A DNA stretch of 64,000 bases from Stenotrophomonas maltophilia. Lineage in GTDB: Bacteria > Pseudomonadota > Gammaproteobacteria > Xanthomonadales > Xanthomonadaceae. A program made the position numbers and the translations under genes. The notes beneath the pieces are model-generated. The model saw only the letters and a list, made by a program, of their open reading frames with translations. It had not been told where the DNA came from and made no database searches. Positions 34,686-42,583 of this stretch are shown here, piece after piece. Location of the stretch: contig NZ_NEQV01000007.1 of assembly GCF_002799245.1 (NCBI RefSeq), forward strand, positions 1 through 64,000, in the 5' to 3' direction. How positions within the stretch are numbered: the first letter of the stretch is position 1; every line of letters starts with the position of its first letter.

Positions 34686-35630
34686 TTACGCCGCCAGAGC
34701 CACCTTGCGCAGGCGGTCCAGCACGAAATCGGCCAGCTCGTGCGGCGAGTACTTGGCGACAAAGGCGTTGGCGCCGACGCGCTCGACCATGGCGTTGTTG
34801 AACACGCCCGACAGCGAGGTGTGCAGCAGCACGTACAGGCCGGCCAGGCCCGGGTGGCGCCGGATTTCCGTCGTCAGCGTGTAGCCATCCATGGCCGGCA
34901 TCTCGATATCGGAGATGACCATGGCGTAGCGCTCGGCCGGGTTCTCGCCCGAGGCGTGGATCTGCAGCAGGTGGTCCAGCGCCTGTTTGCCGTCGGAAAG
35001 CAGGGTGGCACCCACGCCCAGCTGGTCCAGCACGCTGCGGATCTGCTGGCGGGCCACGCGCGAGTCGTCCACCACCAGCACCTGCAGCTGCGGGCCGTCG
35101 GCGGGCATTGCCATCGCCGGGTCGAGTACCGCTTCACCGCGTACCTGGGCGATATCGGCCAGCACGCTTTCAACGTCGATCACCTGGATCAGCTCACCCT
35201 GGAAGCGGGTCACTGCGGTCAGGTAGCTCGACTCGGCGCCCAGCTCCGGCGGTGGGTGGATGTCTTCCACCGCGATGTTGACGATGCGTTCGACGCCGCT
35301 GACAAGGAAACCCTGGATCGAGCGGTTGAATTCGGTGACGACCAGGTAGCCCGGTGAGGTATCCGCATCGGGCTCGCGTTCGGGATGGCCGATGGCCAGG
35401 CCCAGGTCCAGCACCGGTACCGAGCGGCCGCGCACGTCGGCCACGCCGGAGAACTGGCTGGGCAGGCCGGGCACCTGGAACAGCTCCGGGCGCCGCAGGA
35501 CTTCCTGCACCTTGAAGACATTGACGCCAAAAAGCTGACGTCCGCCGAGGCGGAACAGGAGCAGCGCCAGGCGGTTGTGGCCGGCCAGTCGGGTCCGCTG
35601 GTCGATCCGGTTGAGCAGGTCATGGGACAT
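34686..35630 (-). CDS. cheV: Chemotaxis coupling protein CheV
   Basis: 314 residues. A CheW-like domain (about 20-165, with FGVNVFKVQEVLRRPE and VRGRSVPVLDLGLAIG) is fused to a receiver domain (about 185-305, VLVVDDSRVARQQI; phospho-acceptor Asp in VISDIEMPAMDG). CheV couples receptors to CheA and adapts by phosphorylation. A sigma-28 type motif lies immediately before the ATG, and the gene is back to back with flgA. Confidence 0.95.
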   Translation of the reverse strand: MSHDLLNRIDQRTRLAGHNRLALLLFRLGGRQLFGVNVFKVQEVLRRPELFQVPGLPSQFSGVADVRGRSVPVLDLGLAIGHPEREPDADTSPGYLVVTEFNRSIQGFLVSGVERIVNIAVEDIHPPPELGAESSYLTAVTRFQGELIQVIDVESVLADIAQVRGEAVLDPAMAMPADGPQLQVLVVDDSRVARQQIRSVLDQLGVGATLLSDGKQALDHLLQIHASGENPAERYAMVISDIEMPAMDGYTLTTEIRRHPGLAGLYVLLHTSLSGVFNNAMVERVGANAFVAKYSPHELADFVLDRLRKVALAA

Positions 35631-35637
35631 GGCTGCT

Positions 35638-35665
35638 GTATCGGCGCCCCGGCGGCGGAACTTGA
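35638..35665 (-). promoter_or_regulatory. Sigma-28 (FliA) type promoter of cheV
   Basis: The minus strand reads TCAAGTTC, 12 nt, GCCGATAC. The -10 element ends 7 nt before the cheV ATG, so the transcript would start at or next to the start codon. Confidence 0.6.
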
Positions 35666-35701
35666 GGGCGGCGTGATGCCGATGTGCTGTTCACCGCTTA
35701 T

Positions 35702-35726
35702 GTAGAGCCGAGCCACGCTCGGCTGC
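35702..35726 (+). repeat. SMAG-type palindrome between cheV and flgA
   Basis: GTAG is followed by agccgag and ctcggct arms around a short loop, in the divergent promoter region. Confidence 0.55.
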
Positions 35727-35741
35727 ACGAAGCCAGGGCTC

Positions 35742-35757
35742 TGGCACACCCCTTGCA
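35742..35757 (+). promoter_or_regulatory. Sigma-54 promoter of flgA
   Basis: It reads TGGCAC-ACCCC-TTGCA, a full consensus match, 38 bp before the flgA ATG, which has a strong aaggagg ribosome site. Confidence 0.85.
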
Positions 35758-35795
35758 CGCACCAGGGCCAGTTCCTGCTGAATCAAGGAGGCGCC

Positions 35796-36452
35796 ATGCG
35801 CCGGGTCACATCTCTATTCGCCATCGCGCTCGCCATGGCCGCGCCATGGGCGGCGGCTGCGGACTGGCAGCCAGTGGCCAGCATCCGCACTGCGGCGCTG
35901 TCGACACTGCCGGCCGGCAGTGAAGGCGAGGCGCAGGTGGCCGATGCACTGCGCCTGCCGAAATGTGGCGGTGCATTGCAGGTGCAGCCCACCGCCAACA
36001 CCACGGTGGAAGTCAGCTGCCCCGATGCGGGGGGCTGGCGCCTGTTCGTGCCGGTGAAGGTTCGGCGCAACCAGACCGTGCTGGTGCTCAACCGTGGAAT
36101 CGGTACTGGAGAAACCCTCACCGCCGCCGATATCACCACTGCCCAGCGTGACGCCGCCCGGATCGCCGGTGCGGTGCTGGCCGATCCCAACGCAGCGATC
36201 GGCCGCATCGCCCGCCGTCCGTTGCAGGCCGGAGCCCTGCTGTCGAACAACGACCTGGTGGTCCAGCGTCTCATCAAGCGAGGAGACAATGTGGCCCTGG
36301 TGTCGCGTCGCGGCTCGGTCGAGGTCCGCATTGCCGGCCGCGCGATGGGTGATGCCGGTGAGAACGAACGGGTCTCGGTCGAGAACCTGTCCTCGCGGCG
36401 GATCGTGCAGGGCACGGTCGATGCCGCGGGTGACGTAATCGTGGCGCGTTGA
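35796..36452 (+). CDS. flgA: P-ring assembly chaperone FlgA
   Basis: 218 residues. A signal peptide (LFAIALAMAAPWAAAAD) is followed by the SAF-type FlgA C-terminal domain (LVSRRGSVEVRIAGRAMGDA; GENERVSVENLSSRRIVQGT). FlgA is a periplasmic chaperone for FlgI. A strong aaggagg site precedes the ATG. It is divergent from cheV and followed after 75 bp by flgM with its own promoter. Confidence 0.94.
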   Translation: MRRVTSLFAIALAMAAPWAAAADWQPVASIRTAALSTLPAGSEGEAQVADALRLPKCGGALQVQPTANTTVEVSCPDAGGWRLFVPVKVRRNQTVLVLNRGIGTGETLTAADITTAQRDAARIAGAVLADPNAAIGRIARRPLQAGALLSNNDLVVQRLIKRGDNVALVSRRGSVEVRIAGRAMGDAGENERVSVENLSSRRIVQGTVDAAGDVIVAR

Positions 36453-36470
36453 ATTACTGCAAAATATCCC

Positions 36471-36497
36471 TAAAGATCACGGCCCTGCGGTCGTTAT
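36471..36497 (+). promoter_or_regulatory. Sigma-28 (FliA) promoter of flgMN
   Basis: It reads TAAAGATC, 11 nt, GTCGTTAT, close to consensus, with a leader of about 24 nt to the flgM ATG. It lets flgM be made both late (here) and early from the flgA promoter. Confidence 0.75.
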
Positions 36498-36527
36498 CCC
36501 TTGTGAACGGCAACTCCAGGACACCCC

Positions 36528-36833
36528 ATGAGCCAGAAAATCGACGGCAACCTGCAGGTCCCCCAGGCACTGCGCAGCGTGACGACCCCGGCCAACAAGC
36601 CCGGCGTCAGCACCGATGCGGCGGCGCGCCCGGTCGAAGCGGCCGACAGCCTGCGCCTGACCGGCGAGGCGACCAATCTGCAGGCCATCGAGCGTGAGCT
36701 GACCACCGCCCCGGCGATCGATGCCCAGCGCGTGGCGGCCGTGCGCGAGTCGCTGCAGAACGGCACCTACAAGATCAATCCGGACGCGATCGCATCGCGC
36801 ATGCTCGATCTGGACCAGCAGCTGCACGGATGA
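36528..36833 (+). CDS. flgM: Anti-sigma-28 factor FlgM
   Basis: 101 residues. The C-terminal FlgM pattern is present: DAQRVAAVRESLQNGTYKIN followed by PDAIASRMLDLDQQL. FlgM holds FliA inactive until the hook is done and it is exported. Its end overlaps flgN by 4 bp. Confidence 0.94.
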   Translation: MSQKIDGNLQVPQALRSVTTPANKPGVSTDAAARPVEAADSLRLTGEATNLQAIERELTTAPAIDAQRVAAVRESLQNGTYKINPDAIASRMLDLDQQLHG

Positions 36834-37168
36834 CTGCGGCGATGAGCGAGCCGCTGCAGCGTCTCGCCCAGGCCCTGGACGTTGAGCGCCAGGCCCTGGT
36901 CGAGCACGACGTGCACGCCCTGATCCGGGCCACCGGCGCCAAGCTGGAGGCGCTGCGTGCGCTGGAAGGCGCGCCGCCGGTGGGCGAGGGCGAACAGCTG
37001 CAGGAACTGGCCGAGCGCAACCGCGCCAACGGCGTGCTGCTGTCGCGCCGCCGCCGCGAGGTGAACTGGGCGCTGCGCCAGCTTGGCCGCACCGAAGACG
37101 CCTCGGCCTACGATGCCAAGGGCCAGTCGCACACGGTCAGTATCGGCCGGCCACTCGCCGTCGCCTGA
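36830..37168 (+). CDS. flgN: Flagellar export chaperone FlgN
   Basis: 112 residues, helical throughout, with the FlgN-type pattern LAQALDVERQALVEHDVHAL and LAERNRANGVLLSRRRREVN. FlgN chaperones FlgK and FlgL. It overlaps flgM by 4 bp, the usual pairing. Confidence 0.88.
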   Translation: MTAAMSEPLQRLAQALDVERQALVEHDVHALIRATGAKLEALRALEGAPPVGEGEQLQELAERNRANGVLLSRRRREVNWALRQLGRTEDASAYDAKGQSHTVSIGRPLAVA

Positions 37169-37259
37169 CGCGACGGCGGTCGCACAACCTCTCCCGGCGG
37201 GCTGAAGCCCGCTGCATGACCGCGTATATTGGGCGCCTGTTCGAACGCCCCGAGTCGCC

Positions 37260-38480
37260 GTGTCCGCTGCCAACGCCCTGGTTACCGCCCCCCTTCCGCC
37301 GCAGCCGGTGCTGCAGGCCCTGCTTGAGCGCCTGCGCGAAGGCCTGCTGCTGTTCACCGATGACGGGCAGGTGGCCCTGGCCAATCCGGCCGCACAGAAC
37401 CTGCTGGCCAGTGGCGAGGACGGCGGGCTTCCGCCGCCGCAGCGCCTGCGCGAACTGCTGCCCCCCGATGCGCTGGAACAGGCGCGCCAGCATGGCCACT
37501 GGAATGGCAGCCTGCCGCTGGGCGAGGGCGTGGTCATCGCCCATCTGTACCACCATGGCCCGGTGGGCGAAGGGCATTTCCTGGCCCTGTTCCGCCACAT
37601 CGAAGGGCAGGAAGACTACGAACGCGAACTGCAGCAGCGCCACGCCGAGCTGCGCCAGGCTTACCTGCGCCTCAATGGCACCCAGGAAAAACTGCTGCAG
37701 TCCGAGAAGATGGCCTCGATCGGCCAGCTGGCCGCCGGCGTCGCGCACGAAATCAACAACCCCATCGGTTACGTGCACTCCAACCTGGGCAGCCTGCAGG
37801 AATACCTGCGCAGCCTGTTCACCGTGATCGAGGCCTACGAGCGCGCCCTGCGCGCGCCGGACCCGAAGGCGCTGATTCCGGAAATCGATGACATCCGTGA
37901 CCGCCTGGACATCGATTTCATCAGCCGCGACCTGCCGCAGCTGATGGCTGAGTCGCGCGAAGGCATCGAGCGCGTCACCCGCATCGTGCGCGACCTGAAG
38001 GACTTCTCGTATTCCGGCCGCGACGAATCATGGAAGCTGGTCGACCTGCACGCGGGCCTGGAATCGACCATCAACATCATCTGGAACGAACTCAAGTACA
38101 AGGTCACCCTGGTGCGCGAGTTCGGCCAGTTGCCGTTGGTGGAGTGCCTGCCGTCGGAGCTGAACCAGGTCTACATGAACCTGCTGCTCAACGCCGGCCA
38201 TGCCATCGCCGAGCGCGGCACGATCACGGTGCGTACCGGTGTTGATGGCGATCATGTGTGGGTTGAATTCGAAGATACCGGCGGTGGCATCTCGCCGGAA
38301 CTGCGCCAGCGCATCTTCGATCCGTTCTTCACCACCAAGCCGGTGGGTAGTGGCACCGGCCTGGGCCTGTCGATCTCCTACAGCATCATCAACAAGCACC
38401 ACGGTCGCATCGACCTGGACAGCACCCCTAGCGTGGGCTCGCGCTTCCGCGTGGTGCTGCCGGTGAAACAGCCGCGCTGA
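37260..38480 (+). CDS. Cytoplasmic PAS-sensor histidine kinase
   Basis: 406 residues from a GTG start. A PAS-like domain (about 15-110, [20 protein letters not shown]) is followed by a coiled coil, the phospho-acceptor box [16 protein letters not shown] (His 163) and an ATP-binding domain (N box [33 protein letters not shown]). It is of the NtrB/ZraS kind and has no membrane segment. The gene follows flgN by 91 bp. Candidate partners are the lone receiver at 13653-14039 or FleQ, but no partner is adjacent. Confidence 0.88.
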   Translation: MSAANALVTAPLPPQPVLQALLERLREGLLLFTDDGQVALANPAAQNLLASGEDGGLPPPQRLRELLPPDALEQARQHGHWNGSLPLGEGVVIAHLYHHGPVGEGHFLALFRHIEGQEDYERELQQRHAELRQAYLRLNGTQEKLLQSEKMASIGQLAAGVAHEINNPIGYVHSNLGSLQEYLRSLFTVIEAYERALRAPDPKALIPEIDDIRDRLDIDFISRDLPQLMAESREGIERVTRIVRDLKDFSYSGRDESWKLVDLHAGLESTINIIWNELKYKVTLVREFGQLPLVECLPSELNQVYMNLLLNAGHAIAERGTITVRTGVDGDHVWVEFEDTGGGISPELRQRIFDPFFTTKPVGSGTGLGLSISYSIINKHHGRIDLDSTPSVGSRFRVVLPVKQPR

Positions 38481-38489
38481 CCGCTTCGG

Positions 38490-38561
38490 GTAGTGCCGGC
38501 CGCTGGCCGGCAACCTCGTTGAACCCGATACCCGGAGCAGCCGGCCAGCGGCCGGCTCTAC
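38490..38561. repeat. Inverted pair of SMAG-type palindromes between convergent genes
   Basis: A left copy (38490-38514) and an inverted right copy (38537-38561), each with GTAG at its outer end and a stem of gccggcc-type arms. Together they can form one long hairpin and probably end transcription of both convergent genes. Confidence 0.75.
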
Positions 38562-38573
38562 CGGGCCGAGGCA

Positions 38574-40346
38574 TCACCGCAGCGGTCGGTCCTCGCCGCC
38601 GTCTGCCGGCTCGGCAGGCGCTGGCCCCGCATTGCTGCGGCGCTGTTCCTCGTAGGTGCGGAAGGCCTGGTGGATGTGCTTGCGCAGCTCGTCGTCGTTC
38701 CACGGCTTGGTCAGGAAGCGATAGATCGCGCCGCGGTTGATCGCATCGGTGACCGTGTTCAGATCGGTGTAGCCCGACAGCACCAGGCGGATCGTATCCG
38801 GGTACAGCATCTTCACCCGGCCCAGGAACTCGGTGCCGCTCATGTCGCTCATGCGCTGGTCGGACAGGATCACCTGCACGTCGTTGATCGCCAGCAGGTC
38901 GAACGCATCGCGCACGTTGCCGGCCGCCAGGATGCGGTAGCCATCGCGGCGGAACAGGCGCACCAGCGAGCGCAGCACGTTTTCCTCATCGTCCAGCAGC
39001 AGCAGCGTACGGTCCGGCCGTGTCTCGGCGAAGGCTTCCGGGCGCAGGTAGCGGCGGCGCAGGGTCATGCCGGCGGCATCGGCCGACATCGGCTCGCCGA
39101 ACAGGTAGCCCTGGAACACATCGCAGTCGTTGCGGCGCAGGAAGCCCAGCTGGGCCTGCGATTCCACGCCGTTGGCGATCACGGTCATGCCCAGCTGGTG
39201 GCCCATGGCGATGATCGCGCGGGCGATGGCCGCTTCGCGATTGCCGGCCGGCGCGCTCTTGATGAAGCTGCGGTCGATCTTCAGCTTGTCCACCGGGTAG
39301 CGCACCAGCGCGCTGAGGCTGGAGTCGCCGGTGCCGAAGTTGTCCAGGCTCAGGCTGATGCCTTCGTTGCGCAGGTTGGCCAGCGTCTCATGGACGAAAT
39401 TGACGTTGTTGGTCAGCGCGCTCTCGTTGATCTCCAGGGTCAGCATCTGCGCCGGTACGCCTGCCGCCTGCAGCAGTGACATCACCTCGGCGAAGAAGTT
39501 CGGCCGCAGCAGCTGCAGCGTGGACACGTTCACTGCAATGGTGAAGTCATCGAAGCCCTGGTCGCGCCACAGCCGCGCCTGCTTCAACGCGCCTTCCAGC
39601 ACCCAGGTACCGATCTGCACGATGATGCCCAGGCGCTCGGCGGTGCGCATGAAGCGCTCCGGCACCAGCATGCCCAGGGTGGGCGACTGCCAGCGCAGCA
39701 GCGCTTCCATGCCCACTACGTGGCCGTCACGGGCGCTGACCAGCGGCTGGTACCGCAGCTTCAGCTCGCCATTGGGAATGGCATCGACGATCTGGCGCGC
39801 GATGATGCTCTCGCTGTGCGCGCTCGGCGGGGTGTCCACCGCATGGATGCGCACGGCATTGCCGCCTTCGCGCGCGGCCTGGTACAGCGCATCCTCGGCA
39901 TGGTCGAGCAGGCGCGAGGCGCTGCTGGCATGCTCCGGGCACAGGCTCACGCCCAGCTTGCCGGTCATGAACAGCGTGTACGGCAGCACCGACAGCGGCA
40001 GCTCCATCTGCTGGCGGATCTCTTCGGCGAAATCTTCCGGCAGCGGCAGGTCTGCGGTGCGTGGTACCGCGATCAGGAACTCGTCGCTGCCATGCCGCCA
40101 CAGCTTGCCGCGCCCGCGCAGGTAGGACTGCAGGCGCTGCGCCACCAGCACCAGTGCCTGGTCGCCCACTTCGGCACTCATGTTCTCGTTGACCGATGCG
40201 AAGTGGTCGATGTCCACATGCATCAACATCAGCGTGATGCCGCCGGAGGCCGCCTCGGCAACCATCGCCTGCAGCTCGGGGTTGCCGGCGCCAAGGCGGT
40301 CGGGGGCATCATCGATGCTGACCGGGGGCAGGTTGGGATTCCACAT
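38574..40346 (-). CDS. Degenerate GGDEF-EAL protein with C-terminal receiver domain
   Basis: 590 residues. The GGDEF domain (about 30-165) has HGSDEF at 85-90 in place of GGDEEF. The EAL domain (about 180-425) keeps E214-A-L but shows D335-N336 in the normally DDFGTG loop and AN392GVE where AEGVE is expected, so the phosphodiesterase is probably inactive. The receiver (about 446-565) looks intact, with acidic D452/D453, phospho-acceptor D496 (ILSDQRMS) and K547. It starts 4 bp after the membrane kinase, its likely partner. Likely a phosphorylation-controlled c-di-GMP effector or partner protein rather than an enzyme; this is inference. Confidence 0.85.
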   Translation of the reverse strand: MWNPNLPPVSIDDAPDRLGAGNPELQAMVAEAASGGITLMLMHVDIDHFASVNENMSAEVGDQALVLVAQRLQSYLRGRGKLWRHGSDEFLIAVPRTADLPLPEDFAEEIRQQMELPLSVLPYTLFMTGKLGVSLCPEHASSASRLLDHAEDALYQAAREGGNAVRIHAVDTPPSAHSESIIARQIVDAIPNGELKLRYQPLVSARDGHVVGMEALLRWQSPTLGMLVPERFMRTAERLGIIVQIGTWVLEGALKQARLWRDQGFDDFTIAVNVSTLQLLRPNFFAEVMSLLQAAGVPAQMLTLEINESALTNNVNFVHETLANLRNEGISLSLDNFGTGDSSLSALVRYPVDKLKIDRSFIKSAPAGNREAAIARAIIAMGHQLGMTVIANGVESQAQLGFLRRNDCDVFQGYLFGEPMSADAAGMTLRRRYLRPEAFAETRPDRTLLLLDDEENVLRSLVRLFRRDGYRILAAGNVRDAFDLLAINDVQVILSDQRMSDMSGTEFLGRVKMLYPDTIRLVLSGYTDLNTVTDAINRGAIYRFLTKPWNDDELRKHIHQAFRTYEEQRRSNAGPAPAEPADGGEDRPLR

Positions 40347-40350
40347 AGGC

Positions 40351-42453
40351 TCAGTATTCCGGTGAATCGACGGCAGCCATGCTGGCCGCCTGGTAGGGGA
40401 GATGGACGTCGATCAGGGTGCCTTCGCCATGCGCGGATTCGATCCGCACGTGGCCACCGACGCTCTGCGCGCGCTCGCGCATCACGATCAGGCCGAGGCC
40501 GCGCGGGCCGTCCGGATCGAAGCCCTCGCCATCATCGCGGATCTGCAGGTGCAGCCCGCGCTGGCCGACATCGCGCAGCTGCAGCAGTACCTGGCTGGCG
40601 CGCGCATGGCGCAGCGCGTTGGTCAGGCTTTCCTGGGCGATGCGGAAGCAGGCCTGTTCGATGCTGTTGTCGGGGCGGTGCGGCAGCGGCTCGATCTCGG
40701 CCAGCAGCTCCACCGGCGAGGAGCGGAACAACACCCGCGCCTGCCAGCTCAGCGCCGCTTCCAGGCCCAGTGCATCCAGCTGCGGTGGGCGCAGCAGGGT
40801 GGAAATGTCGCGCAGCTTGGCCACGGTGGTGTCGGCCAGGCTGACAATCTGCGCCAGGTCCTCGCCACGGCGCTGCGGATCGTCCTCATCCTGCGCCGCA
40901 TGCGCAGACAGCTTGATCGCGGTGATGGCCTGGCCGATGTCATCGTGCAGGTCGCGCGAGATCGCACGGCGCTCGTCCTCCTGCAGCGAGAACAGCCGCC
41001 CGGCCATCGCCTGCAGTTCGCGGTTGCTGGTTTCCAGCGCGCTGCGCGTGCGTTCTGAATCGCTCAGGTCGCGTACGATCAGCAGCTTGCAGTCGCGGCC
41101 GCCGTAGCGCACTTCGCCCACCGCCAGGCCGGCATGGAAGCTGCGGCCGTCGCCACGCTGCATGGCCACCACGCTGCTGTGGCCTGGCCCCAGGTGCGGC
41201 TGGCCAGCGCGCAGCTGGTTGCGCACCCGCGGCAGGTCTGCGGCAGCGACCAGTGCCGACAAGGGCTCGCCCAGCAGGGTGTGGCTGCCGTAGCCGAACA
41301 GGCCGGCGGCCCAGGCGTTGGCGTACAGCACATGTTCGTCGGAGAGGATCACCACGCCGTCCGGCAATACCCGCACCAGCTCGCGGAACTGCTCCTCGCG
41401 CTCGCGCAGCAGGCGCCGCGACTGCTCGCGCTCGGTCACGTCCTGCAGCGTGCCCAGCACGCGGTTGCGGCCGGCTTCATCGATGCCACTGGCGGCGCGC
41501 AGGTGCACCATCAACGCACGCCCGTCCATCGACAGCAGTGGCAGCAGCACGTCCACCTGTACCGGCTCCCCGCCGCACAGCTCGGCCAGCAGCTGTTCGG
41601 TCTGGGTGGCGGTGGCCGTGTCGGCCGGCACCAGCAGCTCGTCGAAGCGGTGCCAGCGGCGGGCCTCGGGCGGGCGGCGGCCGAGCAGGCGATAGACCTG
41701 GTTGGAATAGCGGCCCAGCCCGGTGGACGGGTCCAGCTCCCAGGCACCGATGCGGGCCAGCTCGTGGGCTTCCTCCACCCGTGCCAGCGCCTGGTCGCGG
41801 CGCAGCTGGGCCAGATCCTCCGCGGTGCGATCGATGGCGATCAGCAGGCGCGCATTGTGGCCGTCGTAACTGATGGCGTTGGAGCGCAGTTCCATCTGCC
41901 GCAGCGAGCCATCGCGCAGCTGCAGCTGGGCCCGCAGGATGCACAGCTCCTCGGGCGCCTCGCGGATGGCCTCCAGCTTGGTCTGCAGCGCCTGGTCCTG
42001 GCCCGGCGGCCACAAGGCGTCGATGGTCTGCTCCAGCAGTTCGTCCTGGTCCCAGCCGAAGGCGGCGCAGGCGGCGGGGTTGGCGTCGAGGATCGCCAGC
42101 GTGTCCAGGTCATAGACCAGGATCGGGCCGGGGTTGCCCTCGAACATCTGGCGCAGGCGCAGTTCCGAGGCCTGCTGCCGGGCATGGGTATGCAGCACGT
42201 GCTCGGCCAGTGGGCGCAGCAGCAGATACAGCAGGCCCGCGCTGGCCAGGGCGAAGAACGAACCCTTCAGGCCCTGCCACAGGGCCGCCTGCTGCGGATC
42301 GGGCACCAGCGCCTGCACCACGCTGTCGGTGGAGATCATCCACGCCAGCGCCATCACCAGGTAGCTCAGCACCACCCGTCGCCGGTCACGGCTCAGCGCC
42401 TGCGCCATCCGCGGGTCGGGAACTGGGGCGTTGCCGGTCGGTTCTGCGGGCAT
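40351..42453 (-). CDS. Membrane-bound multi-PAS histidine kinase, HisKA_3 type
   Basis: 700 residues from the ATG at 42453; an upstream in-frame start is possible but has no better support. Two membrane helices near residues 30-52 and 62-85 are followed by three PAS domains (about 100-460). The HisKA_3 box DERRAISRDLHDDIGQAI has His 503, and an ATP-binding domain closes the protein (RDDGEGFDPDGPRGLGL). Such kinases normally pair with NarL-type regulators; here the operon partner is instead the GGDEF-EAL-receiver protein 4 bp downstream. The orphan NarL-type regulator at 15779 is the other candidate. Confidence 0.88.
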   Translation of the reverse strand: MPAEPTGNAPVPDPRMAQALSRDRRRVVLSYLVMALAWMISTDSVVQALVPDPQQAALWQGLKGSFFALASAGLLYLLLRPLAEHVLHTHARQQASELRLRQMFEGNPGPILVYDLDTLAILDANPAACAAFGWDQDELLEQTIDALWPPGQDQALQTKLEAIREAPEELCILRAQLQLRDGSLRQMELRSNAISYDGHNARLLIAIDRTAEDLAQLRRDQALARVEEAHELARIGAWELDPSTGLGRYSNQVYRLLGRRPPEARRWHRFDELLVPADTATATQTEQLLAELCGGEPVQVDVLLPLLSMDGRALMVHLRAASGIDEAGRNRVLGTLQDVTEREQSRRLLREREEQFRELVRVLPDGVVILSDEHVLYANAWAAGLFGYGSHTLLGEPLSALVAAADLPRVRNQLRAGQPHLGPGHSSVVAMQRGDGRSFHAGLAVGEVRYGGRDCKLLIVRDLSDSERTRSALETSNRELQAMAGRLFSLQEDERRAISRDLHDDIGQAITAIKLSAHAAQDEDDPQRRGEDLAQIVSLADTTVAKLRDISTLLRPPQLDALGLEAALSWQARVLFRSSPVELLAEIEPLPHRPDNSIEQACFRIAQESLTNALRHARASQVLLQLRDVGQRGLHLQIRDDGEGFDPDGPRGLGLIVMRERAQSVGGHVRIESAHGEGTLIDVHLPYQAASMAAVDSPEY

Positions 42454-42510
42454 GGACGGGGCGGGTGAAAGGGGCGCCGGCCATCTTACCCCGCAGCGCG
42501 CCGTGACCAC

Positions 42511-42537
42511 TCAATTATCCGCCGCAGGCGCCGTTAA
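42511..42537 (+). promoter_or_regulatory. Possible sigma-28 promoter of the GGDEF-EAL gene
   Basis: It reads TCAATTAT, 11 nt, GCCGTTAA. The -10 element fits well but the -35 is weaker. The start site would be about 40 nt before the GTG at 42584. Confidence 0.4.
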
Positions 42538-42583
42538 CCACTGCGTGCCCCGCTGACGGGCGTGTCATCCGGAGCAAGATCGC

